A DNA stretch of 64,000 nt from Isochrysis galbana (GCA_018136815.1 CM030937.1:3151820-3215819), one strand, 5' to 3'. Shown: positions 53,681 to 64,000, counted from the first letter of the stretch. Translations and numbers: made by a program. The notes: generated by a model not told the origin, from the letters alone.

Positions 53681-54179
53681 AGGTACCCAGCTTTCTAGGA
53701 CCAGTCCTAGAAACTAGGACGGACTTTGCTAGGTGAGAGCATGAGCATACCATGTTATTTTGTCCCAAACCTTGGCTATTGAGTTACCACATGCATGTCG
53801 CATGTCCTCATTAAATATCCCAGGTGTACCTAGGCACCATTCCCTCACCAACATCAAGTTTTGTGACGCGTTTACGGGTCACTTGGTCGGAATTGCTGCT
53901 TGTCCTAGAAACGGGAGAAATGGCTGATACCACCCAATGGGGAGCTCTTCTACCCATGGTCCCCAGGAGATGAAATGTTGCTTTGACTGCCCTCTTTGAG
54001 ACCTTCAGTGACCACCAAGCTTGGTTTTGTCATCTAAGTGTCCAATCCGCTAGCCTACTGCTCCAAAAGGTCTAAAATAAAACTCCTCTGGTGCGAGCGG
54101 ACGCCCGAGTGCAGCACCGCAGCACCGCATGCTGAATGTGGTAGCAAAAGTAAGCAAAGACAAGCTCCTGTCCACCAGG
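53681..54179. other. No gene
   Basis: AT-richer spacer without a convincing frame. Confidence 0.45.
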
Positions 54180-54815
54180 CCTACGTGGTTATGTGGTTAT
54201 CTGTCTTAGGATTGCAGTTTGTCTGCCAATTCGATATTCCATATGTCGGGACTATCATGGGGATTGACGTTAGCCTGACCCTTTGCCCATCGCTGGACAT
54301 CTCTGCGATTGCTTTTGGCCCAAATGACTTCATATATACACTCGTGGACATCGGTTCGCAGGCCGGTACTTTTTCCGATTCGCGAATTCCCATCCCTGGT
54401 CTATATTATCTTGGGGTCGGTCTCAAACTTGGATACGAGCTTCAGCTTTCGGGGTCGGCCAGCAATATTCGGCTGCAGCTATACATCACAATACGAGCAT
54501 GTGCCCCTGTATTTGGCTGCAAGGATCTTCTACCAAAGGTAAAGGTGCTTGATTTGCGGCAAGCTTTTCTGGCAAGTTGCTCGCGCCCGTCACCCCCACC
54601 ATCTCCATCTCCTCCACCACCCTCACCACCTCCGCCTCCCCCGCCATCTCCGTCTCCTCCGCCTCTGCCTCCGCCTCCGCTGCCACTGCCGCCCCCACCC
54701 CCCAGCCCCCATCCACCGCCAACCTCGGACCTGGAGTCCGGGGACGGCTGGCTATGCAGCAACGCTTGCTCTTGGCAATCCGACGGCGCCTGCGATGATG
54801 GCGGGCTCGGCTCCT
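54180..54815 (+). pseudogene. Secreted protein gene fragment with Pro-rich linker, cut by a LINE-like element
   Basis: The frame has a hydrophobic start (YVVMWLSVLGLQFVC), a beta-rich region (VSLTLCPSLDISAIAF; YYLGVGLKLGYELQL), a Ser/Pro linker and the opening of a small Cys module (GWLCSNACSWQSDGACDDGG) common in algal extracellular proteins. That module normally continues with more Cys residues. Here it ends at about 54815, where minus-strand element sequence begins. The gene was therefore probably interrupted by the insertion. The 5' start is unsure: in-frame sequence continues upstream to 54038. Confidence 0.55.
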
Positions 54816-55599
54816 TGAATTGTTGCGCGCAGTCTTCGTTCACGGCGATGTGCCATGGTCCGCGGATGGAGCGGGCCCAAAAGTCCGGCTCGGGGTCGAC
54901 ACCTTCGAGCTCCAAGAGGAGCTCTACTATTGCAACGTAGACGGTGGTTTCCAGGAAGGTGTAGTCGCCCTCCTGGTGAAAGGACAAGTCGAAGGTTGCG
55001 TCCGACTCCATGTAGTCTTGCTCCTCATCTGAGGGCGGCTCCTGAGTGGCACGGGCGGTCGAGAGCGGTGAGGCTATGTGTGGGTCCGTGTGGGCATTTG
55101 TGAGAGCGGTGTGGTGTGCGTCCCAGGACGCAACCAAACTGTCTCTCATCTGTGTGTTGTTGTGCTGTGTTGCTTGTGGATCAGTGTCTTTGTGCGCTTT
55201 GTTGTTGTTGTTGGATTTGTGCCCATAAGGGCCACCCGGTCTCGGGCCGCTCTGCCGGGGCAGCGCGGCCTTCCCCAGGGCGGGAGAGGCCTCTGCCATA
55301 AGGCATGCCTGGTGGAGGAGTGGTTCGGCTTGTGTGGTGCTGTCTCTCTGTCTCCCACAGCCTGTGGCCCACCATGGGGTGGGCCAGCATGGCCGTTGTG
55401 GCTGGTGTGGCCGGGGCCACGGGCCGTGCGGCGCGACTGGGGTCGCGCTCACCTGCTCGGCCTCTGCGGGCGGCGGGCGGACGCGGTCGCTTCGCCAGCG
55501 ACAGCTCCATGGGTACTGGGGGGGCGCCCGCGGCGGGGGGCCCGAAGGAGAGGTGGGGAGCGGCGGCGCGCTCCATGGTGACCAACTATAAAGTTAGTT
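54816..55599 (-). mobile_element. Hairpin-led LINE-like element, 5' part (copy 5)
   Basis: On the minus strand it begins with the hairpin at 55599-55584, then an ATG at 55576 (MERAAAPHLSFGPPAAG). The first 270 bp match 33501-33231. Further in, a frame (54900-55300) contains an acidic region and FLETTVYVAIVELLLELEGV, then GPWHIAVNEDC, which resembles the RNA-binding domain of a LINE ORF1. A small length change relative to copy 3 alters the frame near the start. It lacks endonuclease and reverse transcriptase. Confidence 0.6.
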
Positions 55600-55729
55600 G
55601 CCGAGATGCACAACAAAATCAAGGAGGATCGCCTCAGGAAGCACGCGGAGGGCCGCTGCTGCGCAAGCGCACACGAGAGCGGCACTTCAGCATCGCCTAT
55701 CCCCCTCAACTCACCTGTCCCTTCTCATC

Positions 55730-56165
55730 CATTCATGGCTGTCACATCAGACGATGTCTGTGAGGCATGGGTGAAGGTGATGGTGAAGCGAGCCCTCCCC
55801 CTTGACCTCATTGATGACCGCCTGTTCCGTGAGGCTGTGGCCGCAACAGCGAAATGCGGCTCGCGGAATTTGTTGGTAGGCAATGAGGTGCGGCTTCCAT
55901 GCAGGCGCACCATCACTCAAAGAATTTTGCCACGCGTCGACGATGATCTCGACCGGACCGTTCGCCCCATGCGTGCTGACCCGCGCCCGCACATCTCCCT
56001 CGCCCTTGCAGGTCAGCGAGGCCGCAAACGCCGCTGCACGAGCCGCGTTGCGTGGCGTGGGAGCGGCGGCAGTGATGCTGCGAGCCCCACGTCCGCACGT
56101 CCGCACGCGAGGTCGACGGCGGCGACTGCTCCGGACGCACCGGAGGAGCGAGTACGAGCTGCGCG
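55730..56165 (+). pseudogene. hAT transposase N-terminal fragment
   Basis: The frame contains FMAVTSDDVCEAWVKVMVKR, ALPLDLIDDRLFREAVAATA and EVRLPCRRTITQRILPRVDD, the pattern before the first catalytic Asp of hAT transposases (pocket, Pro-Cys-Arg-x-Thr, Leu-Pro). It then loses similarity. The catalytic core and dimerisation domain are absent. Confidence 0.6.
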
Positions 56166-57039
56166 GTCTGTCTGAACCTGGCCAACCGCACAAGCCGTAG
56201 CAAGCCAGCCATTCTGTGCGCCATTGGCGCGGGGTAAGCGCCGTTGGCCGTGCGCTGTCGCGCGCCACTACTGCACCGAACTTATAGGCTGGGTCGTAGT
56301 TCGAGCGGCTACCTGGGTGCAGAGCAAGTGGTGGGCATGTACCTCACACCGTCGACACAAGCCAAACTTTTGGCAAACTAGAAGAAGGCGGGCCGGGAGG
56401 GCCTTGGAGAAGAAAAAGCTGAGAGCGAGGTGGGAGGACAAGGGCGCAGCATTCTCCTTCACCGTGCCATCCCGGCGCGGTGCCGCTCGTCGGCCTAGGG
56501 ACCGCCTACGGAGCCGAAGGCCGAAGGCGGCTCTCGACCCCCCAAACGCCCATGGCGCCGCGAGGCGCGCGGCGGGTCCTCTCCTTTTGACTGCAAATCT
56601 TCTCTTTCCACTGGAGCCTCTTTCCCCCCCTTCCACCCCCCCACAGATCCGGACCCCCCCTCGGTCCGGAACACCGGCCGGCCGCACCAAAAACAACACG
56701 CTCGCGTCTCTTTCAGAGGGCGCCACAAGATACCGTAGGGGGCTCGTGTGGAGGGAACGAGAGAGCGCATCAGAGAGCGAATTCTTCAAGAGTGTACTGG
56801 GCATTTGTACACTCTATCCTCTCCTCTACTCTTCTCTACTCTAGATGGAGTGAGAGAAGAAGGGGGGGGTGGGGGGAGGCGGACGAGGGGGCACAAGAGA
56901 GAGGGGGGAGAAAGCAGCAAGGGAGCCGCGGGGGGCGGGGGGATCTCGGCGCGGCCGGCCTTGATGGGAGAGGAGAGAGAGGGGGGGGGGGGGGAGACGG
57001 GAGAGAGAGAAGACGAGAGGAGAGAGAGAGAGAGAGCGG

Positions 57040-57070
<31 letters not shown>

Positions 57071-57415
57071 GCAGAGAGAAAGAGAGAGAGGGAGAGAAGA
57101 GAGAGGGAGAGGGAGAGGGAGAGAGAGAGGGAGATAGGGGGAGAGGGAGACACAGCAGGCCCGCCGACGCTTCTGCTGGAAGGAGATGCAGAAGGAGAAT
57201 CCAGCCCCCCGCTGTGACTTCTCTCCGAGAGAAGAAAGGAACTCCCGAGTAGTGTGACTTCTCTCTCTCCTCGTCGTCTCCTCTCTCCTCTTCTTCTCGT
57301 CCCTCTTCATCATCCTCTCTCTCTTGCCTCTCCTCCCGTGTTCGTGGTTTCACAGAAGAAAGATGAGCAGAGAGAGAGAGAGAGGGGGGGGAGGGAGCCG
57401 CGCGAGCCGCTTCTC
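56166..57415. promoter_or_regulatory. Upstream region of the acyl-AMP ligase; no gene
   Basis: It starts as unassigned sequence and becomes purine-rich. A long interrupted GA tract lies at 56995-57145, then a CT-rich stretch (57250-57335) just before the start at 57416. It probably contains the promoter and 5' untranslated region. Confidence 0.4.
56995..57145. repeat. Interrupted (GA)n tract
   Basis: GA-dinucleotide sequence of about 150 bp with GG interruptions, following a G run at about 56981-56994. Confidence 0.9.
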
Positions 57416-60400
57416 ATGGAGGCGAGCCCGCTCGAGCGGATGGCCTCTCGCCTGGTTCGCGCGCCAGCGGAGAGTTTCGTCGGTCAATTCGAGTCGAACG
57501 CTCGCACCCTCGGGCCCATGCGCCTCTACAGCTGGCTCGCTCCCGACTGCTCTGAGCTCCAGACCCTCACCTACGCCCAGATGCGAGCCCACGCCGTCGC
57601 TCTCTGCTGTGCCTTACGGCTCAACTGGGGAGCACACGACGGCGAGCGAGCCATGCTCATCTTCCCTCCTGGGCTCGACTTACTGGTCAACCTTTCACGC
57701 TCCCCGTATCCCTCCCAAGCCCTCCCCCAGCCCCCTAGCCCCCACACCTCCCCCAAACGCTCGCCATCGAGCGCGGCGCGGATCGACGCACTCCTCGACG
57801 CACAACGCCAGCCGGGCCTCCGCAGAGAGCGCGACACAGACTAAGCTGCTTGCGCTGTCCGCCCGCATTACGAGCCCACCACACCGTCCGTCTCTATGCG
57901 CAGGTCGCCTTCTTCGGCTGCCAGTACGCTGCCGTGATAGCGGTGCCCTATTACCCGCCGGTCATTCCCACATCGCCAATGCCGACCATCGGAGCCAAGT
58001 GAGTCGCACATCTTGCGCTGGCGCGCATGCCCATGAGCGCGTCGCGTCCATCTCCCTAGGCAGGCGGCAGCGATGGTTGCAGAGCCTCAGTCTAGGGGCC
58101 ACAGCCAGGAGCCCTCCTGTCCCCACAGGCGCCTACTTGCGGATGGGCTGGCAAAGGTCAAGCGCATTGCGGACAGCTGCGAGCCCTTCTGCTTCCTTTC
58201 TTCGCGCTCGTACATCCGCGCGTCGTGGTTGTCAAGCAAGCTGATCCGTGACGCCGATTGTGCCTGGCCCTCCGAGTGGGTCTGGCATGCCACCGACGAG
58301 TGTTCACCAAAGTGCGCCACTTTGCGGACGAGGGTTAGTCTCCATGCGCGGAAGCACACGTGGACAGCTTGGTGAGGGAGCGTGGCTGGACATCACGCTC
58401 TTAAGGCAGCGGCATTGCACCCTGGACGTGCGAGTGACGTGTGTGCCGTTGACTGCGCGAGCTGCGATCTCGTTGGGTGGTCCGCATTGTGCCGCGCGCC
58501 CATCAACACCTAGTGGGGGCTTGTATTGGGGGAGATTCCTTTTCAGAAACGAGGAACCGGGCTATGGCAGTGTGCCTCGTCCTCAAGACCACAAAGCTCG
58601 CTGCCCTCCCAAATGACGACAGGCTGAAGGCGAGCGATGAGCTATGGCTGGAGGAATGGCTGCCTCAGCGAGTCCTGCCCGCCTCGCACTCCGAGATCTC
58701 TTTCCTGCAGTATACATCGGGCTCCACGGGTGAGTGAGCCATCACACGACATCATGAGCCGTGTGATCTAGCAGCACGTTCGGAAGGCGGTCGCCGAGAG
58801 ATCCTGCTACGAGCATGCGATCCACCCTCCACGCTTTTACAGGTCATCCCAAAGGCGTGGCCATTGGAACTAGGAACCTCCTCGCCAACGTGATGGCGAT
58901 GACTCACTCAAGCGCGCTCACGGCGGATTACCCGCCACCTGGTTCCAATATCATCATGGTGAGCCCAACGGATTTCTCCCATTTGCTGGGGCCCTGATCG
59001 GGTGAGGGATGGTCAAGAGGGATGCACCTTGTGTTGACCCACGCATTGTAGGTGTCCTGGCTTCCCCAGTACCACGACTTCGGCTTGATTGCCGGCTCTC
59101 TCTCGACTGCGATGCAAGGCTATCGCTCTGACCTCATGTCGCCCTTCACGTTCATCAAGCATCCAACCGCATGGCTTCAGGCGCGCGAGCGATCATGCCC
59201 CAGGAGGCGTGCCATCACACCTGCGCATTGTTGGGCGCATCCATGTGGCCGCTCGCCTCCAGCAACCGGTCCCTGATACTCCAATGAATCCATGGAGCCT
59301 TGCTGGCTGTCCATACTATCGCGGTACGCGTCGGACAAGGACCCTCTATCGCCCACCCCACCCCACTCAGGCCATCTCACGGCTGCACGAGACGCATCAA
59401 GTCATCTCACCTTCTCCGAATTTTGGGTATGCTTTGGTGACACGACGGAGCAAGCCGCACCACCTAAGCTCCTTTCGTCTCTCCCATTGGAAGGCTGCCT
59501 TCAATGGTGCCGAGCCGATCCGTCCCAAAACGCTCGCTGACTTTGATGCTAAATTTGAGCCCTGTGGCTGGACGCCGTCCTCGTGGGCCTGTCTTTACGG
59601 CCTCGCTGAGACTTGTGTGTACGGCTGTGGAGTGGCAGAACCACCAGTGGTGCTCTCGGTGGCTCGTGACAAGCTCGGGCCCGGCGATGCGCCAATGCTC
59701 TGCCACGAGAGCGACGAGCGTGCCGATGCCGACATCGTCGAATTCCCTGGATGTTTCATCCACCCGTCAGAGGCGAGAGCTTGCAACGATGTGCCCTCGC
59801 AAACCCCCATGTCTCATGCGCCAAAGTGTTAAAGTATTGACGCCGCAACCCTTTTGTGTTCTGTGCTGCTAGATGACCGGACAACACTTTGCCATTTCCC
59901 ACCCGGAGACAAACGAGCTCCTTCCGGACGGGGTCGTAGGCGAGGTGAGTCATGTTGTGCCATGTGCAAGATCGTTGGCCGGGGATCAGGTCGGCCACAC
60001 GGATTGCTTAACTGATGGACTCCACTAAGATCCCTTGGAAGCAAAGCTGCAGGGCGGCGGCCGATAGCATCTCCCAGCTTGATGAACTCGCACCCAATGG
60101 CCAAAGCAGCCGAAATGAGCACGGCCGCTTTAATATGTAGGTGCGCCTTTCTGGCTTGTCGGTTGCTCTCGGCTACTACAAGCTCCCTGAGCTGTCGGCA
60201 GAGACCTTCAAGAGGCCGCTCGGCGTGTCCAAAAGCGACGCCCAGATGTTGCCAGGCACCACGGAGAGCGGGGATCAACCGCTATCCGCTTCCTACCTGT
60301 GCACGGGCGATCTTGGTTTCATCTGGGAGCGCAGGTTGTTCATCGTTGGTGAGTGGGGCTCATGCTGCGCATACCGTGATCTCCCCTTCACCCCGCACCC

Positions 60401-61793
60401 TTCGTATCCGTTTTGTCCATGTTGACACCTGACCGTTTCCTGGCTCTCATCAGGCCGCCTAAAAGACGTGCTTTGCATCCGCGGTCGCACTCTGCATGCC
60501 CACGACGTGGAGTCGTGTGCCGAGGGTGCTGCAAGCGACTTGCGACCCGGCTGCACCGCTGCTTTCCCGGTCTCTCCCGACGATGGTGATGAGGCGCTCG
60601 TCCTCATCGCAGAGCTCAAGCCAGAGACCGCTACAGATTCGGAGACGCTTGCCCATGTTGTGGATCAGGTTAGCTGCACCTGCCATCCCCATGGACGTAA
60701 GCCAAATCCACACTAGTCATCGTACACGTCCTTTGTCCGGGCTCACATGCCGAATCGTTGCCAACATCGAGCATCACTTTCTCCCCTTGCACGTCCCCAG
60801 GTGGTCCGGGGTGTGCTCGATGGGGAGGGCATCAAGCCGCATGCGGTGGTGCTAATCAAGGCACGGTCCATTCTGAAAACCACCTCGGGAAAGCTGCGTC
60901 GGCGTGAGCTGCGCAATGCGTATGCACAGATTGATGCCATGGCCCTTGCTGGAGAACTCGCCTCCGGGGTAGCCCCCCATGTCCATCCTGCCACTGCGCC
61001 CCGTAGCCGCGCTTTTGGCTTCCTTAGCTCTCGAGTACCTGAGAAGCCCAAGCCACTCATCCCCGCCGATTCCGTGCTCTTCTTCTGGAAGGAAGTAGGA
61101 CTGACCTCGAGGCACGCCGCCGATGCGACGCTGGCGGCGAGCGGCAGTGCTAGCGAGAGGGCGGCACTCAGCTCACGGTCGGAAGGCGCACTGACTGATA
61201 TGCAGCCATCTCAGCAGACCAATTCGGACAAAAACGGTGGAGAGGAGTCGCCAGAGAACTCTCCCGTGCTAGATCCACTCGACGATCCCAAGGCTGCATC
61301 CGATGCGCGCTGGGCGATGTGCACATCGTATGCCGCTGCGTGGGGTTGCGCGCTCGCAGATTCGAACGCGGCCGCGTACGAGAGCTCGCGATGCTTTCCA
61401 GACAACACACCCACCTCCATGACGTCGGCCACAAGTCTGGGATGTTCAGAGATGCCTCTCGACATCTCCACTCCTGCTTCACGGGAGGCATCGCCTATAT
61501 CCCCGCTCTCTAGTTTGAGTGGAGCTTGCACTGTATCCAAGGCGACGGCTGCTGCCGAGAATGAAGCATATGCCACGTTCGGTCAATGTCGGGTTGAAGG
61601 CCTGGAAGTCCTCCTCGCCGGTTGCAACCTGACGCGTACCCTTGATCTCGCCACCGCGTGGTTTGACGAGCAAGGCCTCGACTCCGTCACCGAAATGCGG
61701 AAAGTCGGGATGGAAGGCGAATTCGTCACGGCCTTGGGTCTCAAGCCGGGAAAGGCGAAATCCCTCATGATTGACATCGCGGCGTTCCATTGA
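57416..61793 (+). CDS. Fatty acyl-AMP ligase with C-terminal SAM-like domain (about 11 exons)
   Basis: Proposed exons: 57416-57685, 57904-57998, 58129-~58299, ~58571-58729, 58843-58958, 59052-59180, 59371-59790, 59873-59944, 60141-60348, 60454-60668 and 60801-61793, about 910 residues. Exon 3/4 borders and the exon 7 end are uncertain; the intron after 59180 starts with GC. Family motifs in order: RAMLIFPPGLDLL, FFGCQYAAVIAVPYYPP, LQYTSGSTG/HPKGVA (across an intron), VSWLPQYHDFGLIAGS, AAFNGAEPIRPKTL, CLYGLAE, LCTGDLGF, RLKDVLCIRGR and TSGKLRRRELR with the conserved Lys. These are signatures of fatty acyl-AMP ligases, which activate fatty acids and pass them to carrier proteins. A Ser-rich linker leads to a SAM-like fold (ATAWFDEQGLDSVTEM...FVTALGLKPGKAKSL) at the end. 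Confidence 0.82.
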
Positions 61794-62470
61794 GGAAGGA
61801 CGCCGTGCAGAGCCCGAGGGTGACGATAGTACTGTCGTCGCTAGCCAAATCTTTCCGGACCATATCAGCCGTTGAGACCCTCTTCGGCGAGACACATCTA
61901 TGCGCCCGGGTTTCAACCTTGCGCGCCAGACTTGACTCTTGACTGTTGCTATGGATAGCCCTACTTGGATGCCTTTTACGTAGCGAGAAGTTTGACCACC
62001 TACCACGCTCGAGGAGCCTCGTGAGTCCATGACATGTGGAGGGCGATTCCTAGACGATTCCTGACGCTTTTCCTCATGCATGTAGCACTTTTCTTGATGA
62101 CGTGTTTATTCCGTACACCGTGATATAATTTGCATCGGACCCCTTGTCCTCGAGCCTGGTTGATATTCTCTGACATTCACCTATTCACCGTGCAGTGATC
62201 TCTCGAGTGCATCCGAGCCCTCCGATGCATCGAATTTTGCTTTATTGAGTTGTGATCCGTGACCCCGATTGGTCTTTATGTCTTCCGCTTGCGTGTCCTG
62301 ATATGCACGCCCCCCTTTTTCTCCCGACACCTCACGCTTGCCCCATTCTCTCCTATCTCCATCCACTAGCCCGCGATCACATAGCCTTGACGCGGCTACA
62401 TTTCGGAGAAGACTTCCAAAGATATACGCCCGAAACCTCACGAAATTACAATTATTTAATATTCTCACTG
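61794..62470. other. No gene; 3' flank of the ligase
   Basis: No convincing frames or RNA genes. Confidence 0.5.
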
Positions 62471-62473
62471 CAC

Positions 62474-62540
62474 AACTAACTTTATAGTCAGTTGCCATGG
62501 AGCGCACCGCCGCTCCCCCCCTCTCCTTTGAAGGCTATGA
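62474..62540 (+). mobile_element. Hairpin-led element, 5' stub (copy 6)
   Basis: The hairpin AACTAACTTTATAGTCAGTT at 62474-62493 is followed by an ATG at 62497 opening MERTAAPPPLSFE, close to copies 3 and 5. Similarity ends within about 65 bp. Confidence 0.6.
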
Positions 62541-62599
62541 ATATGATACCAAGACATCTAGATATCTTGACATCTAGTACCCTTTTGGCACTATCTATA

Positions 62600-62700
62600 C
62601 ATAGCCACGCGCGAGGCGAGAATATTAAAAGGTTTCTTTGGCACTATCCATATCTATCTAGATAGGGCCTGGGTAGTATCTATATCTATCTAGATAGGCT
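62600..62700 (+). repeat. T-tailed family end (copy D) and TATCTAGATA-type repeats
   Basis: AGGCGAGAATATTAAAAGG at about 62611-62631 is the 3' end signature of the family at 1-545. It is followed by TTTCTTTGGCACTATC and two copies of a palindromic TATCTATCTAGATAGG block. Upstream, TTTTGGCACTATCTATAC is a near repeat. Confidence 0.55.
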
Positions 62701-62739
62701 CCGAGCGAGAATCTACTATTTACCAGATATTAGGCGGCG

Positions 62740-62990
62740 GCAACTGGACCCGCGTCTGCTCTGGAAGACACATCAACTGATTTTTGCCGCTTCTTCGCTT
62801 CCTCGGCGAGCTTGGTCTGGCGCTTCTCCTTCATCTTCTCCGCGAACGCGAGATTCTCTTCCAGCAGCTTCTTCTCGAACTTTGAAATGTCCGGCTCGAT
62901 GCCCGCGAGATTGCATATTATAGGCTCTCAGGTGTCGTCCTTCTCGGTGAAGCCCTCCCAGCGGATCAGCCTACCGAACTACCGAAGAAG
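62740..62990 (-). pseudogene. Chromodomain-like fragment (broken)
   Basis: On the minus strand the sequence resembles the second half of a chromodomain (LIRWEGFTEKDD). It is followed by a charged helical tail (KKLLEENLAFAEKMKEKRQT) that ends near 62740. The fragment looks broken and has no upstream half. It could come from a host chromatin protein or from the tail of a chromovirus; I cannot decide which. Confidence 0.4.
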
Positions 62991-63577
62991 CATATAAGAA
63001 GTCAATGAGGTACCAGTATACGTGCTGCAGAATGAGCTCGACCTAACGTGTCATATCTACGCGACGACTTGGCCCGATGTGCACGACGGCGTACAACCTT
63101 ATCGTTGTCCCGCTCTTCCACGACTTCCTCAGCCTCTCATGCGGCCCGCCGCTTGCGCTCCTGGGGCCTGGGGTCACCGAGATTGAGAGGCTGCGCGCGT
63201 TTCTCTGGCGGAGAAGATCGCGGAGTACCGGCGAGGGGGGGGGGGGGGGAGTGCGGGGGGGAGGGGGGACAAGGGGGAGAGGGGTGGGTGGGTTATATGC
63301 ATTTCACGGGGCATTTGTAAAAAAAATAACCAAACCTGAGGTTGCAGCCTCTTAGCCGGCCTTTTCCTTTTCAAGAAGTTTTTATGCTTTCTTGCATCAA
63401 TTAATATGAATGTGAGGTTGGTGGAGGAGGACAGAGACATGCACACACACTGCAAGAAAAACCAAGAGCCATAACTAACCCACAACTGGACAGAGAGTAG
63501 ACGAGAAACACCAAGACGTCAATATCCAAGGAAGTTCCTCTCATTCCAAGTACCTCGACCCAGACCTCACACTAGGA
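62991..63577. other. No gene
   Basis: Contains a poly-G stretch at about 63235-63270. Only short frames; 3' flank of the gene at 63578. Confidence 0.5.
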
Positions 63578-64000
63578 TTACTGGTTTGCGTCCTTGACGT
63601 TTTGTCGAGACTGATAGACATATACCCCTACAACACCAAGACCGAGTTCCGCTATACCCTGTGGAAGCAGATCTTGTCCACTGGATCCGGTAACAACACG
63701 CAAAAGGTCATTCAGCCCCGCTGAGAGGTATGCCAGCCCAGCAACGAAAGCAGCAATCCCGAAGAGGCCCGATTTGCGCCGAGACGCCCTCTCAGACTGT
63801 ATCTGATCGTACTCTTCCTTCAGATTCTTAAGCGTCGTCATCTCCTCGAGTACGGTGGCCCGTGTTGCAGCAATCGTCCCTTCGACTGCTGCTGATGTCT
63901 TGTCTGCGCGCGCCATCAACCGCTTGGTCTCTGCCTCCGCCATCTTGGCGGCCTTGCGTTCGAGACGGGTACGTAGCGAAGCTCCGTCAGTATCAAGATC
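63578..64000 (-). CDS. Coiled-coil protein with two C-terminal membrane segments (partial, 5' end outside)
   Basis: The frame is open to the window edge, giving at least 140 residues. The visible N-terminal part is a charged helix (RLERKAAKMAEAETKRLMAR; LEEMTTLKNLKEEYDQIQSE) suited to a coiled coil. RRKS precedes two hydrophobic stretches (LFGIAAFVAGLAYLSAGL and LPQGIAELGLGVVGVYVY) separated by a short loop. The tail is QSRQNVKDANQ. The pattern suggests an organelle- or ER-membrane protein with its coiled coil on one face. The Met at 63943 may be internal, because the frame continues upstream (DLDTDGASLRTRLERK). I do not recognise the family. Confidence 0.65.
   Translation of the reverse strand, partial: DLDTDGASLRTRLERKAAKMAEAETKRLMARADKTSAAVEGTIAATRATVLEEMTTLKNLKEEYDQIQSERASRRKSGLFGIAAFVAGLAYLSAGLNDLLRVVTGSSGQDLLPQGIAELGLGVVGVYVYQSRQNVKDANQ

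Noticed and set aside
49990-56165. Treating the hAT pieces at 49990 and 55730 as one element
   Set aside because: They are 5 kb apart in reversed order (C-terminal piece first), with an intact thioesterase gene between them, so they are separate remnants.

Overview
The window looks like nuclear DNA of a GC-rich, repeat-rich protist, most likely a photosynthetic microalga with a secondary plastid. A haptophyte is my best guess, but the sequence does not prove it. Supporting signs are spliced genes with short introns (including one likely GC-AG intron), many proline-rich extracellular linkers, DOMON, cytochrome b561 and ascorbate-peroxidase domains, very long multidomain proteins with few introns, and abundant GA/CT and poly-G tracts. 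Nothing bacterial was seen (no operons, no Shine-Dalgarno-led gene strings).

Layout. 1-545: 3' end of an unclassified T-tailed repeat, with further copies near 8.7-10.2 kb. 897-2993 (-): a Cys/His-rich, membrane-anchored protein. 4129-5945 (+): a three-exon cyclin. 5.9-10.9 kb: no recognised gene; minisatellites, poly-G arrays and repeat copies. 11016-17954 (-): a 2312-residue WD40/ankyrin/EF-hand/TRP-like cation channel. 19513-28174 (+): a two-exon, 2860-residue protein with a signal peptide, DOMON, cytochrome b561, three class I haem peroxidase domains, further DOMON domains, a transmembrane helix and a cytosolic TIR-like domain. These last two genes are divergent and share about 1.56 kb of upstream DNA. 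29.0-33.5 kb: a nested, rearranged cluster of LINE fragments and short GC-rich retroposons. 34011-37190 (-): a Patched/Dispatched-type RND transporter. 37.6-37.9 kb: a long GA microsatellite. 38.6-50.7 kb: repeats, with a Ty3/gypsy fragment, a near-complete Ty3/gypsy element with two LTRs and a chromodomain (41688-48599), and hAT remnants. 51130-52937 (+): a six-exon type II thioesterase-like hydrolase. 53.3-56.2 kb: gypsy, LINE and hAT fragments plus a broken secreted-protein gene. 57416-61793 (+): an eleven-exon fatty acyl-AMP ligase with a C-terminal SAM-like domain. 63578-64000 (-): the 3' part of a small coiled-coil/membrane protein that runs off the window.

How the genes may work together (inference). 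The peroxidase receptor and the Ca2+-binding channel form a head-to-head pair and could couple extracellular redox chemistry to Ca2+ signalling. The thioesterase and acyl-AMP ligase lie 4.5 kb apart on one strand and both act on acyl chains in polyketide or lipid pathways, so they may belong to one such pathway even though mobile DNA now sits between them.

The most unusual items are the 2860-residue peroxidase/DOMON/b561/TIR-like protein and a family of short elements that all begin with a small hairpin placed 3-7 nt before an ATG.
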